Below, piece after piece: positions 42,872 through 51,283 of a stretch of DNA of 64,000 nucleotides (position 1 is the first letter of the stretch; each line of letters begins with the position of its first letter). A program made the translations under genes and the position numbers. The notes beneath the pieces were generated by a model. That model did not search any database, was not told the origin of the DNA, and saw only the letters and a program-made list of their open reading frames with translations. The stretch is from an uncultured Alistipes sp. GTDB lineage: Bacteria; Bacteroidota; Bacteroidia; Bacteroidales; Rikenellaceae. The stretch is taken from contig CALDPX010000059.1 in assembly GCA_937911745.1 (NCBI GenBank), positions 1-64,000 on the forward strand, read 5' to 3'.

Positions 42872-43297
42872 ATGGGACGAATCTTGGCTATCGACTACGG
42901 ATTGAGGCGCACGGGAGTTGCGGTGAGTGACCCCCTTAGGATAATTGCGGGCGGGCTCGAAACGGTGCCCACAGCCTCGCTTGAAGGGTGGTTGGCGCAA
43001 TATATGGCGTCTAATGACGTTGATATCATAGTTGTGGGCAAACCCACTCAGATGAACGGTGCGCCAAGTCAGTCGTGGGCAGCCATTGAACCATTTGTGG
43101 CACGCCTTAGGGAGCGTTATCCGAGCGTGAAGGTGGTCCTGCACGACGAGCGTTTTACTTCGGTTATGGCTCATAGAGCGATGATTGACGGAGGAATGAA
43201 GAAGATGGCACGCCGTGACAAGGCGGTGGTGGACAAAATCTCTGCCACCATTATCCTACAAAGTTTTATGGACTCACTTGCCTACAAACAAATGTGA
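42872..43297 (+). CDS. ruvX: Putative Holliday junction resolvase / pre-16S rRNA nuclease (YqgF/RuvX)
   Basis: The 141-residue protein starts MGRILAIDYGLRRTGVAVSDP, with the RNase H-like first motif DYGLRRTG (in parts), and has IIVVGKPTQMNG, VVLHDERFTSVMA and DKISATIILQSFMD. It fits the YqgF domain. A frame extending upstream to 42815 exists, but its extra 19 codons lie over the promoter box TACCTTTG, so 42872 is the start. It is followed by def. Confidence 0.92.
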   Translation: MGRILAIDYGLRRTGVAVSDPLRIIAGGLETVPTASLEGWLAQYMASNDVDIIVVGKPTQMNGAPSQSWAAIEPFVARLRERYPSVKVVLHDERFTSVMAHRAMIDGGMKKMARRDKAVVDKISATIILQSFMDSLAYKQM

Positions 43298-43372
43298 CGA
43301 GTTAAGACTTGGGCAAGCACATCTGGCACCTTAGGTGCGACACGATACGTACTCGCATGGGAGACGCAAAGA
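43298..43372 (+). repeat. Decayed relative of the dispersed stem-loop element (copy F)
   Basis: It follows the ruvX stop codon and shares the 3' part of copy E: CGATA.G.ACTCGCA and CGCAAA. It keeps a CGAGT/ACTCG outer arm (43298-43302, 43351-43355) and a GCACCT-T-AGGTGC palindrome (43326-43338). The TTTAC...GTAAA core is gone. Confidence 0.45.
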
Positions 43373-43393
43373 AGATAATTTTGAATTAAAAGT

Positions 43394-43945
43394 ATGATAT
43401 ACCCAATTTATGTTTATGGTTCGGGGGTACTGCGTAAAGAGTGCCAAGAGATAGACGAGAACTATCCCGAACTCGCGAAGTTAATAGAAGATATGTTTGC
43501 CACAATGTACGCCACCGATGGCGTAGGCTTGGCGGCACCCCAGATTGGTAAGGACATTCGCCTTTTTGTGGTGGATGGTACCCCTTTTGCCGATGAGGAC
43601 CCCACGGCAGTGGGTTTCAAGAAGGTGTTTATCAATCCCGAAATATACGAGGTAAGTGAGGAAGAGGTGCTTCTTAGCGAGGGTTGCCTATCGGTGCCCG
43701 GCATCCACGAGGAAGTATATCGCCCCGAGAGTGTCCGCATCAACTACCTTGATGAGAATTTTGTGGAACACGATGAGCAACTCACAGGTTGGCCCGCTCG
43801 CATTGTGCAACACGAATACGACCATCTTGATGGTTTTGTATTTACTGACCGTCTTTCAACTCTACGTAAAACATTATTGCGTAATAAGTTGAACGCTATG
43901 GCGAAAGGCAAGTTCTCGTGCGCCTATCGCACAAAACAGAAGTGA
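43394..43945 (+). CDS. def: Peptide deformylase
   Basis: The 183-residue protein has the three deformylase motifs: GVGLAAPQIG (about 47-56), EGCLSVPG (metal Cys) and QHEYDHLDG (metal His pair and catalytic Glu). It removes formyl groups from N-terminal Met during translation. It follows ruvX on the plus strand, with a decayed stem-loop copy between. A perfect 20-bp inverted repeat lies 22 nt past its stop codon. Confidence 0.96.
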   Translation: MIYPIYVYGSGVLRKECQEIDENYPELAKLIEDMFATMYATDGVGLAAPQIGKDIRLFVVDGTPFADEDPTAVGFKKVFINPEIYEVSEEEVLLSEGCLSVPGIHEEVYRPESVRINYLDENFVEHDEQLTGWPARIVQHEYDHLDGFVFTDRLSTLRKTLLRNKLNAMAKGKFSCAYRTKQK

Positions 43946-43967
43946 AATCATAGATAATTCGACGTGA

Positions 43968-44038
43968 GGTTTGCGGAAATGGTGCAATGATAACTTATTG
44001 TTATCAAAGGATTTGCAGTTGCACCATTTCCGCAAACC
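43968..44038. repeat. Perfect 20-bp inverted repeat with a nested hairpin
   Basis: GGTTTGCGGAAATGGTGCAA (43968-43987) is the exact reverse complement of 44019-44038. The 31-nt spacer holds a second hairpin, TGATAAC (43988-43994) and GTTATCA (44000-44006). There is no T run on either side, so a standard terminator is not obvious. It lies between def and the Omp28-like gene. It is not a member of the stem-loop family above. Confidence 0.85.
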
Positions 44039-44164
44039 CAATATTGGGACTTGCGAAGCAAGACCCTTTGCCCACTGCGTGGGATACTTAGTCTTATATT
44101 CCTTGTGTCACCACAGAGTATGAGTTTTTTTTGTTTTTCTATGGTGTTAATTGAAAAAAAACTT

Positions 44165-44172
44165 TATCTTTG
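44165..44172 (+). promoter_or_regulatory. Promoter -7 element of the Omp28-like gene
   Basis: TATCTTTG, 38 nt before the chosen ATG at 44210. It lies inside a longer open frame, which supports the downstream start. Confidence 0.45.
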
Positions 44173-44209
44173 TCAATATCAACAAAAACCTTTATCTTAT
44201 TTTATTATT

Positions 44210-45346
44210 ATGAATAAAACATTTCTACCTTTGGTATTAAGTCTGCTGTGGGGACTCCTTTTGGTTGGATGTGAAGGTACTCCCGATGGAACAACCGACG
44301 ATGGTGGCACGCTCTCTGGCGAGGTGCAGTTACGAACAACACGTGATATACTAAGGGCAAATGGCGAAGATTTCACCACATTCACTGTGCTACTTACGGA
44401 TCGAAATGGACTTATGCACGATGTTACAGCCCAATCGGAAATATATTGCGAGGGCAATTCGGAACCACTTGCAGAGCCGAAGTTTAGTAGCCAACAAGCA
44501 GGAGAGTATCTTTTCTATGCCGTCTATGGATATGCTACATCGCAAAGTGATGTTGTTGTAAAGGTTACGAATGGCATAGGGGAATTGCCGACAGATTCTG
44601 CCCCCGAAAGCACCGACTTTCATCACCGCATACTGCTTGTTCAACATACCGGTACGGGGTGCTCGCAATGTCCCGGAATGATGTCTATTCTCAAAAGAAT
44701 TTCCGAGGACGATGCGTATAATAATCGTTATAACCATGTTGCCTCTCACTCATATGGCTTGGAGCCCAACTACCCAGATTATGCGCACTCTTCGGCAGCT
44801 GATGAGCTTTCGCGTCATCTGAATGTGCACTACTATCCTTGGGTGACTTTCAATCTTACAGAGGTTACCGAATCGGACGAAGAGAGTATAAAGGCACAAA
44901 TAGTAAATCTTCATAAATCTACCGCAGATGTGGGTATTGCTGTTGCTGCAACATGTGATGACGGAGTTGTATATGCAAACATAGCCATCAAGGCAGCCAA
45001 AACGGGCAACTATCGTATGGCTGTATGGCTTTTGGAAGATGGTATATTTGCAAAACAGAACAATAAGGTCGATTCGTGGCAAGATACTCACAATAATGCT
45101 CTAAGAGCAATGGCGGGTGAAACTAAGAGCGAACGCATCTATGGCAAACTAATCGGTACCATCGAGGAAGGAACAACGAGTGAATATATTGTGGCAATAG
45201 ATGACCTCGAAGATGATTGGAATGTTGATTATTGTGAAATAATGGTTGTTGTTACAGCTGCGGATGACAATGGAAACTACGATATAGTTAATACGGCTGT
45301 ATGCAAAATGGGAGAGAAACACGCGTTTGAATATAACAACCAATAA
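44210..45346 (+). CDS. Omp28-like lipoprotein with thioredoxin-like CxxC
   Basis: The 378-residue protein begins with a lipoprotein signal (SLLWGLLLVGC, Cys21). Residues 40-125 form an Ig-like beta domain. From about 137 there is the Omp28 pattern with a thioredoxin-like active site: HRILLVQHTGTGCSQCPGM (C151, C154) followed by long helix/sheet segments. Omp28-family lipoproteins are surface or periplasmic proteins of Bacteroidetes. The frame is open 53 codons upstream, but the promoter at 44165 and the signal peptide support 44210. A BACON-domain lipoprotein gene follows 14 nt later. Confidence 0.85.
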   Translation: MNKTFLPLVLSLLWGLLLVGCEGTPDGTTDDGGTLSGEVQLRTTRDILRANGEDFTTFTVLLTDRNGLMHDVTAQSEIYCEGNSEPLAEPKFSSQQAGEYLFYAVYGYATSQSDVVVKVTNGIGELPTDSAPESTDFHHRILLVQHTGTGCSQCPGMMSILKRISEDDAYNNRYNHVASHSYGLEPNYPDYAHSSAADELSRHLNVHYYPWVTFNLTEVTESDEESIKAQIVNLHKSTADVGIAVAATCDDGVVYANIAIKAAKTGNYRMAVWLLEDGIFAKQNNKVDSWQDTHNNALRAMAGETKSERIYGKLIGTIEEGTTSEYIVAIDDLEDDWNVDYCEIMVVVTAADDNGNYDIVNTAVCKMGEKHAFEYNNQ

Positions 45347-45360
45347 TTGAGTAGGATAAA

Positions 45361-47754
45361 ATGAAAAAGTTAAGAATTTTTGCTTTGTCGGTGTTGATGG
45401 TTTTGGGAGTTGTTTCGTGTCAGCCCGACTCGGAGTTTGATACCCAAATCAAGTTGGGACAAACCGAAGTTGTACTCTCTGCCGAAGGTACAGCAATGTC
45501 TATCGGTTATATGATAGAGAATGGTGTTGAAGGTGAGAGCCTGACGGTGGATTATGAAGCAGATTGGCTGTCGGTGAGTACGGCAAGAGTACGCTCCATT
45601 GAGTTTTCGGCAACGCTCAATGATACGGGTGCTGAGAGGAGTGTGCAGGTAACACTCTCGTATAAAGGTGCACAAAGTGTTCCACTCTTGGTTAAGCAGT
45701 CAAAACTCAGCAATACGTTGGCAATAGAGATTTCGGATGTTACTGCCACCGAAGTGGTGTTTGATGTAACAGCATCAGACTCTGAGCTTACTTGGATTCC
45801 CGCAGTTGTGTCCAAAGAGTATGACGACTACTATACCGATGAACAGATGGTAGAAACCGACATAGAGTGGTTGCAATATAGTGCAGATAACCAAGAAATA
45901 AGTCTTGAACTCTATCTCGAACAAGTGCTTGCGGTTGGTAGTATGAGTGATATTTACTTTGATGGATTAGAGCCCGAGACCGATTATGTGCTCTATGCTT
46001 ATGGTCTTACCTACGATGCAAGACGTACTACCGAGTTGGTTAAGGTTCCATTTACCACCGAAAAGGCATGGACGGGCGATATTACCGTAGATTTTAAGGT
46101 TAGCGAGGAGGACCATGTCATTACTTTCACTGCTACTCCTTCTCATACGGGTGTTCCCTACTATTGTCACTATGCAACCGAGAAGGAAATCGAACGCTGG
46201 AAAGAAGTGTATGGCACCGATGATATGAAAGTGCTGATTGAGAAGGGTAGCATTGGCGAACTCTATGATGGACTCGTAAATATCGGTTTCTTTGAGGATA
46301 AGAGCGATTTCTTCTCTTGGTTTAATGAGACAGGTAGCATTAGGGATAACTACTTCCCTTGCAAGGCATCGACCAAGTACACATTCTTTGCAGTTAAGTG
46401 GGATGAGGAGTGTAATCTTGTAGGAGAAGTCTCGCTCTACGAGTACACCAGCCAGCCTGTGGCACCTTCCAACAACCAAATTACCCTCTCGGTAAGCAAC
46501 ATTACCCAATCGACAGCCACTGTTGAGGCTAAGGTAACTAATGATGATCCCTATGTCATCTATCCCGTAGAGAGCAGACTCTTGGAGGGTAAGAGCAACG
46601 AGGAGATATTTGAATATATGGACGAACACTACTATTTGAGTGAATTTACATTCTCGGGCAATACCACTCGCGAATTTGCTTTGCTCAAATCGAGTGCCGA
46701 TTACACTTTTGTGGCATTTGGTCACAAGGCAAAAACGATGACAACGTCTGAAATATACACTGTTGAGTTTACTACCTTGAAATCAGAGGATCCTTCGGCT
46801 TGTACTTTTGATTTTGAGTATAATGTCTACGAAGAGTCGGTATGGGTAGAGGTTGCGCCCTCCGATATGGGACACTACTATTATTGGGGTGTATTCGATG
46901 CTCGTTATGACGAAGCAGATGTAAAACAATACATTGGAGAGTTTATTGATGAGAGTTACGATGGCGATGCTGCCATTTGGGCTTCGTGGTGGCTGAAAAA
47001 AGGTGTTCAGTCCGAAGAGGTCGGAGGTCTTATTCCCGACACCGAATATCGCATTGCAGCCGTGATTATGGACTACGAAACGGGCGACTTCCTTGCCGAT
47101 GTACAATTTAGCGAGGTGTTCAAGACTCCCGAGGCTGTATATGCCGACCTCCAAATAGAGGTGCTCTATGACAAATACTTTGACTTGGATGAACTCTACA
47201 ATGCCGGCTATACTGAGTATAAGGATGAAGCTGTATTATCAGATTCGAGGTTTGAGAAGGGAGGAGCTATTGTTCCTACCGAGATAGAGATAACGGGCGA
47301 CTATGCAGGTTTCTTCTATTATATTGTTTATTACGATCTTACCGATACAACTCAATATCCCGATCAGATATTTATTGACGACTTTATCTACAATAATGAA
47401 GGTTCTACATCTAAGCAGACAATCTTCCCTGTAACCTACGATACTTATTGGACTGTCGTTGCAGTGGCTATTGATAAGCAGGGCAATTATACGCCCGTAT
47501 ATCGTGAGAGAATTTTCCTTATGAGGGATGGAGCATCGCCTGTGAGTGAATTTGTGGCACCTCAGAACAATGCACCAGCAAGGGTGTCGGCTGTTAGGTG
47601 GAATAACTACAACGAAGGTAAGGTTGGTGTGCGCACTCCTCAAAGGGCTATAATCGCTCCCGTTGAGGTTGTTGATATTGAGCAGAGCAACCTTGAAGGC
47701 AGGCGCAAGAGTCTCGAAGTTAAAACTCGTATAGGAACTCACGCCTCCATGTAG
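45361..47754 (+). CDS. Large BACON-domain surface lipoprotein
   Basis: The 797-residue lipoprotein (LSVLMVLGVVSC) has a BACON-like domain (about 27-120; ADWLSVSTARVRSIEFSA and APLLVKQS-type VPLLVKQSKL). Several fibronectin-like repeats follow, each with a phrase of the form LEPETDYVLYAYG, SADYTFVAFG or IPDTEYRIAAVI. BACON domains bind carbohydrates or mucin in Bacteroidetes. The ligand is unknown. It is likely outer-membrane anchored and in one operon with the Omp28-like protein. Confidence 0.88.
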   Translation: MKKLRIFALSVLMVLGVVSCQPDSEFDTQIKLGQTEVVLSAEGTAMSIGYMIENGVEGESLTVDYEADWLSVSTARVRSIEFSATLNDTGAERSVQVTLSYKGAQSVPLLVKQSKLSNTLAIEISDVTATEVVFDVTASDSELTWIPAVVSKEYDDYYTDEQMVETDIEWLQYSADNQEISLELYLEQVLAVGSMSDIYFDGLEPETDYVLYAYGLTYDARRTTELVKVPFTTEKAWTGDITVDFKVSEEDHVITFTATPSHTGVPYYCHYATEKEIERWKEVYGTDDMKVLIEKGSIGELYDGLVNIGFFEDKSDFFSWFNETGSIRDNYFPCKASTKYTFFAVKWDEECNLVGEVSLYEYTSQPVAPSNNQITLSVSNITQSTATVEAKVTNDDPYVIYPVESRLLEGKSNEEIFEYMDEHYYLSEFTFSGNTTREFALLKSSADYTFVAFGHKAKTMTTSEIYTVEFTTLKSEDPSACTFDFEYNVYEESVWVEVAPSDMGHYYYWGVFDARYDEADVKQYIGEFIDESYDGDAAIWASWWLKKGVQSEEVGGLIPDTEYRIAAVIMDYETGDFLADVQFSEVFKTPEAVYADLQIEVLYDKYFDLDELYNAGYTEYKDEAVLSDSRFEKGGAIVPTEIEITGDYAGFFYYIVYYDLTDTTQYPDQIFIDDFIYNNEGSTSKQTIFPVTYDTYWTVVAVAIDKQGNYTPVYRERIFLMRDGASPVSEFVAPQNNAPARVSAVRWNNYNEGKVGVRTPQRAIIAPVEVVDIEQSNLEGRRKSLEVKTRIGTHASM

Positions 47755-47817
47755 AAGTCGTGTGTCGCTTGTGTGCCCAATAAATCAGGCATAGCGACTC
47801 TGCAAAATATATTAGAG

Positions 47818-47859
47818 ACAAAAATAGTTGCTCACAAAATTGTGAGCAACTATTTTTGT
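47818..47859. terminator. Bidirectional terminator
   Basis: A 19-bp perfect stem (47818-47836 with 47841-47859), with a 4-nt loop and A/T runs at the base. It separates the convergent BACON-lipoprotein and POT-transporter genes. Confidence 0.88.
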
Positions 47860-47974
47860 TACCCTAACTCATTTTTCTCAAAGAGTAGTCAATAGGTTTT
47901 TGGCAAATGTTCTCTTTGGGTAAACATTACCTTGTAAGGGGCAGGAATCCAATCTTGCGAATGTGTGATGGAGA

Positions 47975-49357
47975 TTAGTATAATAACGTCTTACTCTCTT
48001 GTTTCTTCGCATCCAAGCGTTTTACAACCCTCTGGTAGATGACAAGTGCAACGGCTGCCACAGCAGCAATGGCGGCAAAGTAGTACCAAATGTAGTGCGC
48101 ATTAGCCGAGGCAGCGAGCCACTCCTCGTGGGTGGCAAAGCGTGCGGGATCGGGGCAGTATTTATCCAACAGCCAGCCCGACATCGCAAAACCTACAAGG
48201 GTGCTCACAAACGACTCCAACTGCGCAAAGCCCAAATACATACCCTCCTCGCCTTTGGGTGCTTGGAGCGAAAAATACTCCAAGTAGCGGGGCGAGATGA
48301 GAGCCTCTGCCAATGCCTGCACGCAGATGCCGCACAGCATCATAAAGACCACAGGGTGGAGTCCCAGAATGGGAGCCGAGAAGAGGTGTCCCGAGGACAT
48401 AATGAGTGCCGAAATGGGGATGATGCACATACCGCACATCATCGAGAAGAGAGCGGTGCGTTTGGAGAGCATTCGCGTCAGTCCATTTACGGTGAGTATC
48501 ACAACCAGCGGATTGAGCATCGTGTACCAACCGATGGTGCTCGCTTCGCCCGCAAGGCGGATGACATACTTGGGCATTGTGGCGTAGAGTTGGTAGTAGA
48601 CAGTCCAGAAACCACTTGCAATGAGAATGAGTGCTACCAGACGACCATTGCGACAGAGTTTGCCAAACGAGCGGAAGATACTTCCCATTGTTTTGCTCCT
48701 ATCGGGTTGTGCGTTGTCGCTGCGGTAGAAGATATATATCGCCACAAGAGCCACAAGCGTCATCACCACCGAGAACCAATTGAGGTAGATGAGTCCGCTA
48801 TCGCCCAGCGAGCGGCGTAGAGGATCAATAATAAACTTGCCCGAGAAGGAACCTATATTAATCATCGCGTAGAATATCGCAAAGCCCTGTGCGCGGTTTT
48901 TCTCATCGGTCTCCTTTGCCACACTACCACTGATGATGCCCTTGATGAACGAGCCACCAACGACCAAAATTATCAATATGGGAACAATAAGGTAGCGATA
49001 GCCACTTGTTGCCAAGCCCGTGAAGATGGTCTTTTCGCCATACTCCACCAGCCCTGCCGACTCCAAGCCCGTAGGCAACAGTGCCAAGCCCGCATAGCCC
49101 ACCGTAAGGAGCGAGAAAGCCAGCAACATAGCCTTGCGGAAGCCTATGCGGTCGGCATATGCTCCCGTAAAGGGCGGTAAGAAGTAGAGTAGCGAAGCAT
49201 ACAAGCCGCTGATGATACCCGCCTCAATGTCCGAAAATCCGAGAATGTTGCTCAAATAGAGCGTGATAACAACAAATACACCATAGTATGCAGCCCTCTC
49301 GAACATCTCCGCCATATTGGCTACCCAGAATGCCTTACTGAATTTAGTTTTCCCCAT
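47975..49357 (-). CDS. MFS peptide transporter (POT family-like)
   Basis: The 460-residue protein (ATG at 49357) has 12 or more helices with POT features: MFERAAYYGVFVVITLYLSN near the N-terminus, FTGAYADRIGFRKAM, the large central helices, and FLLAFAQLESFVSTL-type sequence. It probably imports di- or tripeptides with protons. A longer frame of 39 codons upstream crosses into the carbamate kinase gene, and MGKTKFSKAFWVANMAEMFERAAYYG fits the family start (in parts: KAFWVANMAEMFERAAYYG), so 49357 is chosen. Confidence 0.83.
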   Translation of the reverse strand: MGKTKFSKAFWVANMAEMFERAAYYGVFVVITLYLSNILGFSDIEAGIISGLYASLLYFLPPFTGAYADRIGFRKAMLLAFSLLTVGYAGLALLPTGLESAGLVEYGEKTIFTGLATSGYRYLIVPILIILVVGGSFIKGIISGSVAKETDEKNRAQGFAIFYAMINIGSFSGKFIIDPLRRSLGDSGLIYLNWFSVVMTLVALVAIYIFYRSDNAQPDRSKTMGSIFRSFGKLCRNGRLVALILIASGFWTVYYQLYATMPKYVIRLAGEASTIGWYTMLNPLVVILTVNGLTRMLSKRTALFSMMCGMCIIPISALIMSSGHLFSAPILGLHPVVFMMLCGICVQALAEALISPRYLEYFSLQAPKGEEGMYLGFAQLESFVSTLVGFAMSGWLLDKYCPDPARFATHEEWLAASANAHYIWYYFAAIAAVAAVALVIYQRVVKRLDAKKQESKTLLY

Positions 49358-49449
49358 ATTGTTTGGTCTAACGTACAATAACTTACGTCTATGATTTAGT
49401 GTTTTTATGGTACGCCATTGTCGCACCATAATTCTCAATTCTAAAAGCG

Positions 49450-50388
49450 CTATTTGACTATGCGCGTACCGCACTCAGGATCGCCCAAGCAAGCCGCATC
49501 GGTGATGATGCACTCGCCGCCACAATTCTCCACAAAGTGCACCGCAGCACGAATCTTGGGAGCCATAGAGCCCTCGGCAAAGTGACCTTCGGCGAGGAAC
49601 TGCTTAGCCTCTGCAACGGTAATCCTATCGAGCCTACGCTCCTCGGGGGTGTTGAAGTTCAGGCACACCTTCTCGATGTCGGTAAGGATGTAGAACTCAT
49701 CGGCACCCACAGCCACAGCCGTAGTAGCCAACGCCAAGTCTTTGTCAATCACTGCCTCCAAGCCTATCCACTTGCCGCCCTTGTTGACCACAGCAACGCC
49801 ACCACCGCCTACGGTAACGACAATGTTGCCTGCATCTGCCAACATCTTCACAAGGTCTACATTGTGAATAGCGAGTGGTTTGGGCGATGCTACAACCTTG
49901 CGGTAGCCACGACCTTTGGGGTCGCGGTGGTAGGTTTCGCCCTTGCTGGTTGCGAGTTCTTTTGCCTCCTCCTCGGTGTAGTAGGGACCAATGGGTTTGG
50001 TGGGGTTTTGGAAGGCGGTGTCGTTCTCGTCTACTACCACCTGCGATAGGAGTGTAACAACCTCGCGCTCAATGCCTTTCTCTGCCATCATATTGCGCAT
50101 ACCGCACTCTATCATATAGCCCAGCGAGCCCTGAGTCTCGGCAACGCAGAAATCCAAAGGCATAGCCTCCACATCGAACATCTTTCTGCCTGCCTCGTGT
50201 TGCAACAGCACGTTGCCCACCTGGGGACCGTTGCCGTGACCTATAATCATCCTTGCGCCCTCGCGTGCCATACCTTCGAGCGTGGCGCAAATCTCTGCTA
50301 CATTCTCCTTTTGTGCTGCGTAATCAACGCCTCCGCCTTTGCGAAGCAGAGCGTTGCCGCCAAATGCAATTACAATAAGTTTACTCAT
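49450..50388 (-). CDS. arcC: Carbamate kinase
   Basis: The 312-residue amino-acid-kinase fold protein starts MSKLIVIAFGGNALLRKGGG and has RMIIGHGNGPQVGNVL, TVGGGGVAVV, EAVIDKDLALA and ITDIEKV, the carbamate kinase pattern. It makes ATP from carbamoyl phosphate, or the reverse. No arginine deiminase or ornithine carbamoyltransferase gene is in the window. A sirtuin gene lies 18 nt upstream on the same strand; the POT transporter lies 92 nt downstream. Confidence 0.95.
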   Translation of the reverse strand: MSKLIVIAFGGNALLRKGGGVDYAAQKENVAEICATLEGMAREGARMIIGHGNGPQVGNVLLQHEAGRKMFDVEAMPLDFCVAETQGSLGYMIECGMRNMMAEKGIEREVVTLLSQVVVDENDTAFQNPTKPIGPYYTEEEAKELATSKGETYHRDPKGRGYRKVVASPKPLAIHNVDLVKMLADAGNIVVTVGGGGVAVVNKGGKWIGLEAVIDKDLALATTAVAVGADEFYILTDIEKVCLNFNTPEERRLDRITVAEAKQFLAEGHFAEGSMAPKIRAAVHFVENCGGECIITDAACLGDPECGTRIVK

Positions 50389-50406
50389 AGTGTTTTAGTA
50401 GTGGTT

Positions 50407-51102
50407 TTAGGTATATTGTTCAATTAATTTTTTGACCAAAAGGGGAGTGCCCTCTGCCGAGCGCAGGGGGATATACTCCGCCAAGTTGCGTATGCCGTGA
50501 CCTGCGGGCAGGTGTGGGTCCACAAGGTAGACGGGCACCTCGGGGCGCACATACCTCACAAGCGAGGCGGCAGGATAGACCGCCAACGATGAGCCTACAA
50601 CAACCATAATGTCTGCCGTCTGGGCAATCCTCGTTGCCTCGTCAAAGTTGGGCACCGACTCGCCAAAGAAGACAATATGGGGGCGCAAGAGTGCTCCATC
50701 CTCGGCTCTGTCCTCCAATTTTTGTTCCCACCCCTCGATGGGGACTATGAGGTTGGGGTTCTTCTCGCTGCGGAGTTTTACAACCTCGCCGTGGAGGTGT
50801 AGAACGTCTGTTGAGCCAGCCCTTTCGTGCAGATTGTCAATGTTTTGAGTTATGACCTTCACTTCGAAGTGTTTTTCGAGTTCGGCTATGGCGTAGTGTC
50901 CCGCATTGGGCTCCTTGCTGAGTACCTCGCGGCGGCGCATATTGTAGAACTCCACCACCTGAGCCCTATTGCGCACCAGAGCCTCGGGCGTGCACACATC
51001 CTCAATGCGGTAGTTTGCCCACAGCCCGTCGCTATCGCGGAAGGTCGCAATACCACTATCGGCACTCACTCCCGCACCCGTAAAGACCACAACTCGTTTC
51101 AT
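50407..51102 (-). CDS. cobB: Sirtuin-type NAD-dependent protein deacylase without zinc cysteines
   Basis: The 231-residue protein has the sirtuin motifs VVFTGAGVSADSGIATFRDS, ITQNIDNLHERAG and HLHGEV (catalytic His104). The zinc-binding CxxC pairs of normal sirtuins are absent: the whole protein has one Cys (C37). Y53 and R56 (FYNMRRRE) match the Tyr/Arg pair of desuccinylase-type sirtuins (E. coli CobB Y92/R95). It probably removes acyl groups from lysines, and may prefer succinyl or malonyl. Located beside carbamate kinase and the hom terminator. Confidence 0.9.
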   Translation of the reverse strand: MKRVVVFTGAGVSADSGIATFRDSDGLWANYRIEDVCTPEALVRNRAQVVEFYNMRRREVLSKEPNAGHYAIAELEKHFEVKVITQNIDNLHERAGSTDVLHLHGEVVKLRSEKNPNLIVPIEGWEQKLEDRAEDGALLRPHIVFFGESVPNFDEATRIAQTADIMVVVGSSLAVYPAASLVRYVRPEVPVYLVDPHLPAGHGIRNLAEYIPLRSAEGTPLLVKKLIEQYT

Positions 51103-51186
51103 TTCCTATTGTTTCAAATTGTCAGAAACTGCAAAGATAGGATTCTAAAACCAAAAAGCAAAATTTGGGCGTGTGGTGGACCAATA

Positions 51187-51217
51187 AAAAACGACCTCAC
51201 ACATTGAGGTCGTTTTT
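51187..51217 (-). terminator. Terminator of the metY-metX-hom operon
   Basis: AAAAACGACCTCA (51187-51199) pairs perfectly with TGAGGTCGTTTTT (51205-51217), with loop CACAT. A/T runs lie at both ends. Confidence 0.8.
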
Positions 51218-51283
51218 GTTTAGAAGTTGTTTGAAGCCGTAAACGCCAAAAAAGAGTGAAACAAACAGATATCAAACAGCCTC

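Noticed and set aside
44051..44209. Longer N-terminus for the Omp28-like protein
   Set aside because: It would lie across the promoter box at 44165 and would bury the lipoprotein signal inside the chain.
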